Shown here: piece after piece, positions 1 through 5,638 of the stretch
How the letters are laid out: the number at the start of each line of letters is the position of its first letter
How positions within the stretch are numbered: the stretch's first letter is position 1
NCBI GenBank assembly: GCA_041656175.1
Contig: JBBAEA010000122.1
Span: forward strand, 1-10,154
DNA from: JBBAEA01 sp041656175
Lineage (GTDB): Bacteria > Myxococcota_A > Bradymonadia > UBA4248
DNA length: 10,154 nucleotides
Direction of reading: 5' to 3'
The notes under the pieces: model-generated
The model's database searches: none
The model's input: only the letters and a program-made list of their open reading frames with translations
Told to the model about the DNA's origin: nothing
Position numbers and translations under genes: made by a program

Positions 1-1
1 C

Positions 2-52
2 AACGATAAGAGGACAACTGGATATTTTGCACCCTGGATGGGATGGCGTTAG
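2..52 (+). CDS. Possible C-terminal end of a gene entering from the left
   Basis: Frame 2 of the plus strand is open from the window edge to a TAG at 50-52 and reads NDKRTTGYFAPWMGWR. The other two forward frames contain stops nearby. A small perfect hairpin follows the stop by 10 bases. Sixteen codons are too few to identify a family, and the minus strand is also open across much of this stretch, so this is only a candidate gene end. If real, it would be convergent with ftsI, separated from it by the repeat array. Confidence 0.22.
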   Translation, partial: NDKRTTGYFAPWMGWR

Positions 53-62
53 GAATGAGTAG

Positions 63-78
63 GTAAACGTGAGTTTAC
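63..78. repeat. Small perfect hairpin, GTAAAC stem with GTGA loop
   Basis: GTAAAC (63-68) and GTTTAC (73-78) are perfectly complementary around a 4-base GTGA loop. It lies just after the possible gene end at 52. No T run follows on either strand, so it is at best a weak terminator or an RNA 3'-end structure. Confidence 0.4.
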
Positions 79-102
79 ACAAAGAACTTGACACTCCCTA
101 TT

Positions 103-384
103 AACCACGAAAAACACGAAAACACACGAAAAATTCTTTTTTATTCTTATAGAACCAGCTTGATTCGATAAAATCTTACTTGCCTTTCATGTCTTAGAAT
201 TTTGAACCACGAAAAACACGAAAACACACGAAAAAGTTTTTCGTTTTTAAATGCTTTTACAAGATTAAAGTATACCTTAGTATTTACATACCTAGCTTGA
301 TTCGTTAAAAGCTTTTCGAGCCTTTCGTGTTTTTCGTGGTAAAAAAGCTTTCGTGTTTTTCGTGGCAAAAATTCTTTTCGTGGT
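103..384. repeat. Intergenic array of CACGAAAA-rich direct and inverted repeats
   Basis: Two identical 31-bp copies lie at 103-133 and 205-235, 102 bp apart. Each is built from CCACGAAAAACACGAAAA plus a further CACACGAAAAA. Three shorter copies lie in inverted orientation at 323-340 (18 bp), 349-365 (17 bp) and 375-384 (10 bp), ending 10 bases from the ftsI stop. A second motif, AGCTTGATTCG(A/T)TAAAA, occurs at 157-173 and 294-310, each followed by a GCCTTTC(A/G)TGT-like sequence, so the array looks like a duplicated larger unit. The direct and inverted copies could pair as a long AT-rich stem in the 3' region of ftsI transcripts. Similar accacgaaaaacacgaa-type intergenic repeats occur in several unrelated environmental bacteria (recollection, not searched). 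No function is assigned. Confidence 0.85.
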
Positions 385-393
385 AAAACGCGA

Positions 394-2439
394 TTAATTT
401 GCTTGTAACTCTCGATATTTGCCTTCGAGTTTAACCTCGATGCGCGCCATGGGGTAGCTAAGGCTTCCAGCGCTTGGCCACTGTGAAACGACGTAGCCGT
501 GATCTTTGATTTGCAGTTCTAGGCCAACGCTTTGTGCTTTTTCGATAGCGGCGTAAGCGGTGAGTCCGTGTAGGTCGGGTACGCGTACGCGTCCTTCGGG
601 AGCTTGTTCGGGAATTTGCGCTACACTGTCGTTATGGGCAATAGGTGCTTTGTAAAAGCTGAGTAAGGAGTCAAAGGGGTTGAGTGCGCCGCTATAGACG
701 TCTTTGGGGAAAACACCGCGGTAGGGTAGAACTTGGCTTGCGATTTCTGCGAATGCGGGCGCGGCGACGGTGCCACCGAAATAAGCTTTGCGCGGTTCAT
801 CGAACTGTACAACGATCACGATGTCGGGCTCATCAATGGGCGCGATTCCTACGAAGTTTGCCATGTACTTGTTGGAATAGGCTTTCGTTCTGGGATCGAC
901 TTTTTGCGCTGTACCCGTTTTTCCGCCGACTCTGTATCCTCCAACCCAAGCTCTCAGCCCTGTGCCCTCGGTAACGACGCTTTCTAAGGCTTGGCGCGTG
1001 ATTTTGGCGGCTTTCTCGCTAATCACGCGTCTTCTCATAACGGCTTCACCGCTTTGAATAATTTGACCGTTGTGATCGCGAATTTCCTTAATCATGTATG
1101 GTGTGGGAAGTTCGCCGCCGTTAGCGATGGCGCTGGTGGCGACGGCGAGTTGTAGGGGGCTAGTACTGATGCCGTGGCCAAAAGCGATGTTAGCAAACGT
1201 GATTTCTGCCCATTTATCGGGTTTCCACAGTATTCCTGCGGATTCTCCAGCAATCTTGATTCCGGTTCTGGCACCAAAGCCAAAATCCTTAAGATACGCG
1301 TAGAACTTATCGCGACCTAGACGTTGCGCAAGTTTGTAGGCGCCGATGTTTGAAGAGTATGTAATGACCTTTTCCGCGCTTAGCTCAGGAATGGTGTGTG
1401 TATCAGTGATAGTGTGCATGCCAATTTTGAGCTTCCCGCGCTCTTGGTTTATGGCTTCGCTCGCCTTCACGCCAGCGCCATCAACAGCGGCGGCGTAAGT
1501 AAAGATTTTCATAGTGCTTCCAGGTTCGTAGGTGTCAAGCACCGCTCGGTTACGCATTAAATCTTTGTGGTAGTTCTTAAAAAGATTAGGATTAAAGCGG
1601 GGGTATGACGCCATAGCGAGTATTTCTCCCGTTTTGGGATCCATAACGATGGCGGTTCCCGCCTTTGCCGCGTGCTCTTTGGCGTAGCGCTCAAGTGCCG
1701 TTTCACAGACCTTTTGTATATATTGGTCTATGGTCAGAATAATAGAGCTACCTTCAAGCGTGTTCAGCCTCGGAGTTTCGTTCGTCATAATAACTCGCCC
1801 GCGCGCATCACGTGTGCCTTTGAGTTGAAGAACGCCGCCGCGAAGAACACTGTCGTAGGCAGCTTCAAGCCCTTCTAGCCCTACGTTGTCTAGTCCCACA
1901 AAACCGAGGATTTGGCCTGCGAGCTCTTGGTTTGGGTAATAGCGTTTGCTTTCGCGTTTAAAGCCTATGCCAGGTATTTTAAGCGACTTTAGCTCAGCGA
2001 CTTTGTCGGGGCTAGTTTTACGAACTAACCAAACGAAGTTCGCTTTAGATTGAAGTTTTTTGAACAGCTCTTCACTGCTTAAGCCGAGTACGGGGGCTAA
2101 CTTTTCGGCAACAGCCGCCTTGTCTTTTATTTGTTTTGGGTGTGCATAAACCGAGGGGGTTTCAACGCTAACGGCGAGTTCGTAGCCTTGCCTGTCGTAG
2201 ATATAACCGCGGTGCCCATCAAGTTCGTTCTCTCCGCCAGCGCCAAGAGTGACTCTGCCAGTACTTTGTTTCTGAGCGCGTTTGCTGAGGTGATCCTCTT
2301 GAGTTTGTAGGTGGTAGAGTCTTGCGCCCACAGCAACAAATAACAACATTAAGAGAACTCCGACAAAAATTAATCTAAACTTTTGCCACTTTTCACGACG
2401 TGCCGCTTCCGCAACATCATCCTTGATCTTCGCCTTCAT
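394..2439 (-). CDS. ftsI: Septal peptidoglycan transpeptidase FtsI (PBP3 type) with C-terminal PASTA domain
   Basis: This 681-residue class B penicillin-binding protein cross-links septal peptidoglycan on the outer face of the inner membrane, together with FtsW and FtsQLB. It has a short cytoplasmic N-terminus, one membrane anchor near residues 21-41, a pedestal domain near 60-225 containing the HRGYIYDRQG motif, and a transpeptidase domain near 255-575. All three catalytic motifs are intact: SxxK at 308-311 (nucleophile Ser308), SSN at 362-364 and KTG at 507-509. Residues about 617-672 form one PASTA domain beginning VRVPDLHG, as in FtsI/SpoVD proteins of several phyla but not E. coli. The ATG overlaps the ftsL stop by one base (TAATG), and GAGGAG lies about 10 bases upstream, so translation is probably coupled to ftsL. 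No murE follows; the repeat array does instead. The choice of ftsI over spoVD rests on the ftsL neighbour. Confidence 0.95.
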   Translation of the reverse strand: MKAKIKDDVAEAARREKWQKFRLIFVGVLLMLLFVAVGARLYHLQTQEDHLSKRAQKQSTGRVTLGAGGENELDGHRGYIYDRQGYELAVSVETPSVYAHPKQIKDKAAVAEKLAPVLGLSSEELFKKLQSKANFVWLVRKTSPDKVAELKSLKIPGIGFKRESKRYYPNQELAGQILGFVGLDNVGLEGLEAAYDSVLRGGVLQLKGTRDARGRVIMTNETPRLNTLEGSSIILTIDQYIQKVCETALERYAKEHAAKAGTAIVMDPKTGEILAMASYPRFNPNLFKNYHKDLMRNRAVLDTYEPGSTMKIFTYAAAVDGAGVKASEAINQERGKLKIGMHTITDTHTIPELSAEKVITYSSNIGAYKLAQRLGRDKFYAYLKDFGFGARTGIKIAGESAGILWKPDKWAEITFANIAFGHGISTSPLQLAVATSAIANGGELPTPYMIKEIRDHNGQIIQSGEAVMRRRVISEKAAKITRQALESVVTEGTGLRAWVGGYRVGGKTGTAQKVDPRTKAYSNKYMANFVGIAPIDEPDIVIVVQFDEPRKAYFGGTVAAPAFAEIASQVLPYRGVFPKDVYSGALNPFDSLLSFYKAPIAHNDSVAQIPEQAPEGRVRVPDLHGLTAYAAIEKAQSVGLELQIKDHGYVVSQWPSAGSLSYPMARIEVKLEGKYRELQAN

Positions 2440-2948
2440 TATAATTGCTCTCCTCGCGCGGGTTCTTGCATGATTTTGCGAATTTTATCCAAGCCATCAC
2501 TACGTCCCACATGGGGCTGCACAGGCTCGCTGCTGCTTTCGCCGTAGCGATATATGATTTGTTCTGGCTTCAAAACCGCCATTCCCATATTTTGCTTCGC
2601 CAGCGGTTCCAAGCGCTCGCGGCTGCTCAAAATGCGAAGCTCAATGCGAAGTTTTCGCTGTTCTTCTAGCAGCGCTTCGCGCTCGCTGACTGCGGACGAC
2701 AGGGCGTAACCGTGGTTGAGCACTTGGTGTTTGTAGTAAACTTGCGCCAGTAACAAAGCTACAATGACGAGAGTGGCAAAAACCGCCATCCACAAGCGCC
2801 CGGAGCGCTTGCGAGTCCCTGCAATGTTCATGAGTGCACTTGTGAACGACATGCTGCGTTCTGCGACGATTGGCGAATGTTCTTCGGATAAAACGTCGTC
2901 TAATGCATCATCTATGTGTAGATCGTCGTATCTTTCTATATTTTTCAT
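2439..2948 (-). CDS. ftsL: Cell-division protein FtsL-like, single-pass membrane protein
   Basis: This 169-residue protein has the FtsL/DivIC plan. An acidic cytoplasmic N-terminus of about 50 residues ends in a basic patch (TRKRSGR, about 45-51). One transmembrane helix follows near 53-71. A periplasmic coiled coil near 82-112 is rich in E, L and R, and then comes the family-typical RLEPLAKQNMGMAVLKPEQII segment (about 112-132). FtsL binds FtsB and FtsQ and activates FtsWI. The call rests on topology and on position directly before ftsI, since FtsL sequences diverge strongly. The start is chosen at ATG 2948. GTG (2957) and TTG (2960) lie in frame just upstream, and the G-rich stretch between could be the ribosome site, so the N-terminus is uncertain by 3-4 residues. 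rsmH and mraZ, which usually precede ftsL, are absent; a divergent groES lies there instead. Confidence 0.85.
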   Translation of the reverse strand: MKNIERYDDLHIDDALDDVLSEEHSPIVAERSMSFTSALMNIAGTRKRSGRLWMAVFATLVIVALLLAQVYYKHQVLNHGYALSSAVSEREALLEEQRKLRIELRILSSRERLEPLAKQNMGMAVLKPEQIIYRYGESSSEPVQPHVGRSDGLDKIRKIMQEPARGEQL

Positions 2949-3246
2949 GCTCCCCACCAAGACAAAATACGCCCTTGAGGCTAGTTAAATTGTAGGCATG
3001 AAAGAGCTTTGGAGCAAAATTAGGAGGTTGCTAAAGACGATGTGGCGATGTTTGGTGAGATAAGGTTTTTTTGCGTAACGCAAGAGCTATGAGCGCTGAG
3101 CAAGCGAAAAGCCCACGATTGGCTCCAATGAAACGAGGCTTAAAACGAAAGCTAAATGCATCGGAGTTTTCCTAGCGATCTGCGAGCAAACAATTAGATA
3201 TTACGGACAAAAAAGATACGCAAAGTATGCAAGAAAAAATAAGCAC

Positions 3247-3281
3247 TTGTCTTTGGCTGTTCGGCGTTTATTGTCTTTGGC
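3247..3281. promoter_or_regulatory. 11-bp direct repeat upstream of groES, 24-bp period
   Basis: TTGTCTTTGGC occurs at 3247-3257 and, identically, at 3271-3281, exactly 24 bp start to start. The pair lies 65-99 bases before the groES ATG. Tandem half-sites near promoters are typical of activator or repressor binding, and a chaperonin operon without CIRCE needs some heat-shock control, so this is a candidate operator. No protein can be named. It could also be a chance repeat in a T/G-rich stretch. Confidence 0.35.
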
Positions 3282-3335
3282 GTTGCACGATGGCTGCTTC
3301 TTGGGGCAGCGAAGTTTGCTTTGACAACGAATTTT

Positions 3336-3344
3336 GGAGGTGAT
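3336..3344 (+). promoter_or_regulatory. Strong groES ribosome-binding site that decides the start
   Basis: GGAGGTGAT is complementary over nine bases to the usual 3' end of 16S rRNA. The core GGAGG ends 5 bases before ATG 3346. An in-frame TTG at 3334 overlaps this site and cannot be the start. Confidence 0.85.
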
Positions 3345-3345
3345 T

Positions 3346-3642
3346 ATGGCATTGAGACCGCTCAATGTGCACATTTTAGCGCAACGTATCGAAGAAGAAA
3401 CAGTGAGTAAGGGTGGCATCATCATTCCTGACGCGGCTAAAGAAAAACCCGCTCGCGCTCGGGTTGTTGCCGTAGGCAGCGGAAAACTCAACAAAAATGG
3501 TACTCGCCAGCCCATCGATATCAAAAAAGATGAGCTTGTGCTTTTCGGCAAATACGCAGGCACCGAGGTGAAACTAGGGCTAGTGGATTACATTATCTTG
3601 CGCGAAGATGATATCTTAGCCGTTATCGAGGATGATAAGTAG
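3346..3642 (+). CDS. groES: Co-chaperonin GroES (Hsp10)
   Basis: This 98-residue Hsp10 forms the heptameric lid that closes the GroEL folding chamber in the cytoplasm and triggers release of encapsulated substrate in step with ATP hydrolysis. It begins MALRPLNVHILAQRI. The mobile loop around residues 16-33 carries the GGIIIP segment (23-28), whose hydrophobic residues dock on GroEL. The family-typical VVAVGSGK (40-47), VLFGKYAGTEV (65-75) and ILREDDILAVIE (84-95) follow. Length is normal. The ATG at 3346 is fixed by a near-perfect ribosome site and by the family's usual N-terminus. It is the first gene of a groES-groEL pair, but the stop is followed by an unusually long 188-bp gap before groEL. 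Confidence 0.97.
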   Translation: MALRPLNVHILAQRIEEETVSKGGIIIPDAAKEKPARARVVAVGSGKLNKNGTRQPIDIKKDELVLFGKYAGTEVKLGLVDYIILREDDILAVIEDDK

Positions 3643-3830
3643 CGCCCATTGTTTCAGAAACTGAGCTGCAAACAATTTCGCTGAGAGCATTGCACGAATG
3701 ATAGTAGCGAATTTTATTTCGCAAAACGTCGCGATTTTATGAGAAAGCTGTATTAAAGTTTGGGACTTAACGCTGTTCTCAAACAAGTAACATGAAAATA
3801 GGGATATAACCCATAATTTTGGAGCAAAGA
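3643..3830 (+). promoter_or_regulatory. Long groES-groEL spacer with dyad symmetries
   Basis: The 188-bp spacer is longer than in most groESL operons. It contains no open frame worth naming. Three dyads are visible: GTTTC/GAAAC around one base at 3651-3661; GCGAA/TTCGC with a 6-base loop at 3707-3722; and an 8-bp stem with one G-T wobble and an 11-base loop at 3758-3784, which ends 36 bases before the groEL ribosome site GGAG (3821-3824). These could stabilise or process the transcript, or mark an internal promoter. No clear -35/-10 pair is seen. Confidence 0.45.
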
Positions 3831-5423
3831 ATGGCAAAGGAAATTATTTTTAAGGAAGATGCACGCAAAATGCTTTTAGAAGGCGTATCGGCGCTAGCTA
3901 AAACCGTCAAAACCACCTTAGGACCTAAGGGAAGAAACGTTGTAATCGAAAAATCCTACGGTGCCCCCAAAGTCACCAAGGACGGCGTTAGCGTTGCCAA
4001 AGAGGTTGAACTCAAGGACGTGTCGCATAATCTCGGTGCCCAGTTGGTGCGCGAAGTCGCTAGCAAAACCGCCGATGTTGCTGGTGATGGCACGACGACG
4101 GCTACCGTTTTGGCCGAAGCCATCTATCGTGAAGGCGTACGCTACGTCACCGCTGGCCACAATCCCATGGCGCTAAAACGCGGCATTGATACTGCCGTGG
4201 ACGCCGTAGTCGCACATATCGAAAAGAACGCCAAACAAAGCCGCGACGACAAAGAAATTCGCCAAGTTGCTACGATTTCCGCTAACGGCGACACGGTTAT
4301 TGGAGATCTCATCAGCGAAGCTATGAGCAAGGTTGGTAACGAAGGCGTTATTACCGTCGAAGAAGCCAAAGGCATGGAAACAGTGCTTGAAGTTGTCGAA
4401 GGCATGGAATTCGATCGCGGCTACCTATCTCCTTATTTTATTACCGATTCCGAGCGCATGACCTGCGTTTTAGACGACCCATATCTGCTTTTGGTCGAAA
4501 AAAAGGTCAGCGTCATGAAGGATCTCTTACCGCTTTTGGAGGAAATTCTACGCACAGGTAAACCCCTACTCATCATCGCCGAAGACGTCGATGGCGAAGC
4601 CCTTACCACCCTCGTTGTCAATAGGCTGCGCGGCACGCTTAAAGTTGCAGCGGTCAAGGCACCAGGCTTTGGCGATCGCCGAAAAGAAATGCTCCAAGAC
4701 ATTGCTATTCTCACTGGCGGCACCGTCATCAGCGAAGACCTCGGCATGAAACTCGACGCCACCACACTCGCCAGCTGCGGCGTCGCTCGACAGGTCACCA
4801 TTAGCAAAGACTCGACCATCATCGTTGACGGTCGCGGAGACGCTAACGCCATCGCGGAACGCGTCGCCCAAATCCGAAAACAAGAGGAAGATGCCAAGAG
4901 CGACTACGATAAAGAAAAACTTAAGGAACGCTTGGCCAAACTCTCTGGCGGCGTCGCCGTTCTCAAGATTGGTGCAGCCACCGAAACCGAAATGAAGGAG
5001 CGCAAAGACCGCGTTGACGACGCCTTGCACGCCACGCGCGCAGCCTTCCAAGAAGGCATTGTCCCAGGGGGAGGAACTGTTTATTTACGCGCGCTTAGCG
5101 CCCTAAACACCCTCGAACTCGACCAAGACCAACAATTTGGCGTCAACATCCTCAAGCGTGCCCTCGAAGAGCCCGCTCGCCAAATCGCCCAAAACGCTGG
5201 CGTCGACCCCTCTGTGGTAGTCGCAAAAATCCTCGAAAATGACAACTACAACTACGGTTACAACGCCGCATCCGACGTCTACACCGACCTTGTAGCCGAC
5301 GGAATCCTAGACCCCGCCAAGGTTTCCCGCGTGGCACTCCAAAACGCCGCCTCCGTCGCAGGGCTGCTACTCACCACCGAGGCCATCATCGTCGAAAAAC
5401 AAGACAAAGACTCCGACGATTAA
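3831..5423 (+). CDS. groEL: Chaperonin GroEL (Hsp60)
   Basis: This 530-residue ATP-driven chaperonin forms the 14-subunit double ring that folds non-native proteins with GroES. It aligns through its length with the group I family and is offset by one residue from E. coli numbering. Nucleotide-site motifs are TLGPKGRN (29-36) and GDGTTTAT (85-92, with Asp86), and the catalytic Asp397 lies in VDDALHATRA. The family signature AAFQEGIVPGGG (404-415) is intact, as is the apical domain with GYLSPYF (197-203). The protein ends EKQDKDSDD instead of the Gly-Gly-Met tail common in other bacteria. The start is ATG 3831, with GGAG 6 bases upstream; an in-frame TTG at 3819 falls beside the ribosome site. 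Codon third positions become markedly C-rich towards the 3' half compared with neighbouring genes, fitting a highly expressed gene. Confidence 0.98.
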   Translation: MAKEIIFKEDARKMLLEGVSALAKTVKTTLGPKGRNVVIEKSYGAPKVTKDGVSVAKEVELKDVSHNLGAQLVREVASKTADVAGDGTTTATVLAEAIYREGVRYVTAGHNPMALKRGIDTAVDAVVAHIEKNAKQSRDDKEIRQVATISANGDTVIGDLISEAMSKVGNEGVITVEEAKGMETVLEVVEGMEFDRGYLSPYFITDSERMTCVLDDPYLLLVEKKVSVMKDLLPLLEEILRTGKPLLIIAEDVDGEALTTLVVNRLRGTLKVAAVKAPGFGDRRKEMLQDIAILTGGTVISEDLGMKLDATTLASCGVARQVTISKDSTIIVDGRGDANAIAERVAQIRKQEEDAKSDYDKEKLKERLAKLSGGVAVLKIGAATETEMKERKDRVDDALHATRAAFQEGIVPGGGTVYLRALSALNTLELDQDQQFGVNILKRALEEPARQIAQNAGVDPSVVVAKILENDNYNYGYNAASDVYTDLVADGILDPAKVSRVALQNAASVAGLLLTTEAIIVEKQDKDSDD

Positions 5424-5435
5424 CCCCTCTCTTCA

Positions 5436-5470
5436 CGCGGTGGGGGGGGCTTCTCGCCGCCCCCCTCGCG
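5436..5470 (+). terminator. GC-rich hairpin 13 bases after groEL
   Basis: CGCG (5436-5439) pairs with CGCG (5467-5470), GGGGGG within the 8-G run 5442-5449 pairs with CCCCCC (5460-5465), and GGC/GCC closes a TTCTC loop (5451-5455). The stem is very stable with small bulges. No T run follows, so it may act with a factor or as a 3'-end stabiliser, with the next hairpin giving termination. Confidence 0.55.
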
Positions 5471-5493
5471 CAAGCTTCCCTCAAAATACACTA

Positions 5494-5557
5494 AAAGCCG
5501 CAATACGCCGTGCAAAGTTTCGCCTGTTCGGCGAACCTTCGCACAGCGTGCGGCTTT
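5494..5557. terminator. 64-nt compound hairpin between convergent groEL and mcrB-like genes
   Basis: Nested arms pair in order: AAAGCCGCA (5494-5502) with TGCGGCTTT (5549-5557), CGC (5506-5508) with GCG (5546-5548), GTGC (5510-5513) with GCAC (5541-5544), and TTCGCC (5519-5524) with GGCGAA (5530-5535) around a 5-base loop. The A-rich left edge and T-rich right edge, with TTTT following on the minus strand, fit a bidirectional terminator for two converging genes. The length and the internal bulges are also typical of dispersed palindromic repeats. Confidence 0.65.
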
Positions 5558-5586
5558 AACTGTATTTATCGGGTGATCTTGCGCTA

Positions 5587-5596
5587 CCCCCCCCCC
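5587..5596. repeat. Homopolymer run of 10 C
   Basis: Ten consecutive C lie between the compound hairpin and the mcrB-like stop. Runs of this length mutate by slippage. It is outside any coding frame, so it cannot switch a protein by frameshift, though it is transcribed if the mcrB-like message reads past its stop. Confidence 0.8.
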
Positions 5597-5638
5597 TAAT
5601 CGTGGGCAAAGCTTCGAAAACCCTGCCCCGTAAAGAAG

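Larger units (their letters stand above)
2949..3345. promoter_or_regulatory. Divergent intergenic region between ftsL and groES
   Basis: This 397-bp gap must hold the promoters for ftsL-ftsI (leftward) and groES (rightward). I see no CIRCE element (TTAGCACTC-N9-GAGTGCTAA) and no clear sigma-70 or sigma-32 promoter. TTGACA at 3321-3326 is too close to the groES start to be a useful -35. Two very short plus-strand frames exist (2998-3063, 21 codons; 3089-3172, 28 codons), neither with a well-placed ribosome site. A good AGGAGG at 3022-3027 is not followed by a start codon at proper spacing. An 11-bp direct repeat nearer groES is listed separately. Confidence 0.5.

Noticed and set aside
1..40. 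Minus-strand frame reading VQNIQLSSYR off the left edge, faintly like the start of a RecF/SMC-type protein
   Set aside because: Ten residues cannot identify a family, there is no ribosome site before the GTG, and the plus-strand reading is equally good.
147..368. 73-codon minus-strand frame through the repeat array
   Set aside because: Its sequence is mostly translated repeat (HEKHE, PRKTRK-type segments), it overlaps both direct and inverted copies, and it has no ribosome site.
3089..3175. 28-codon plus-strand frame upstream of groES
   Set aside because: No ribosome site, no recognisable motif, and short enough to be chance.
3321..3326. TTGACA as a -35 box for groES
   Set aside because: A -10 at normal spacing would fall inside the coding sequence, downstream of the ribosome site.
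3201..3563. 120-codon minus-strand frame overlapping groES
   Set aside because: It is antisense to the well-supported groES gene and its upstream region, with low-complexity serine and leucine content and no family resemblance.
4433..5051. Long minus-strand frames (154 and 161 codons) inside groEL
   Set aside because: They mirror groEL codons. Strongly biased codon use in groEL opens antisense frames by chance.
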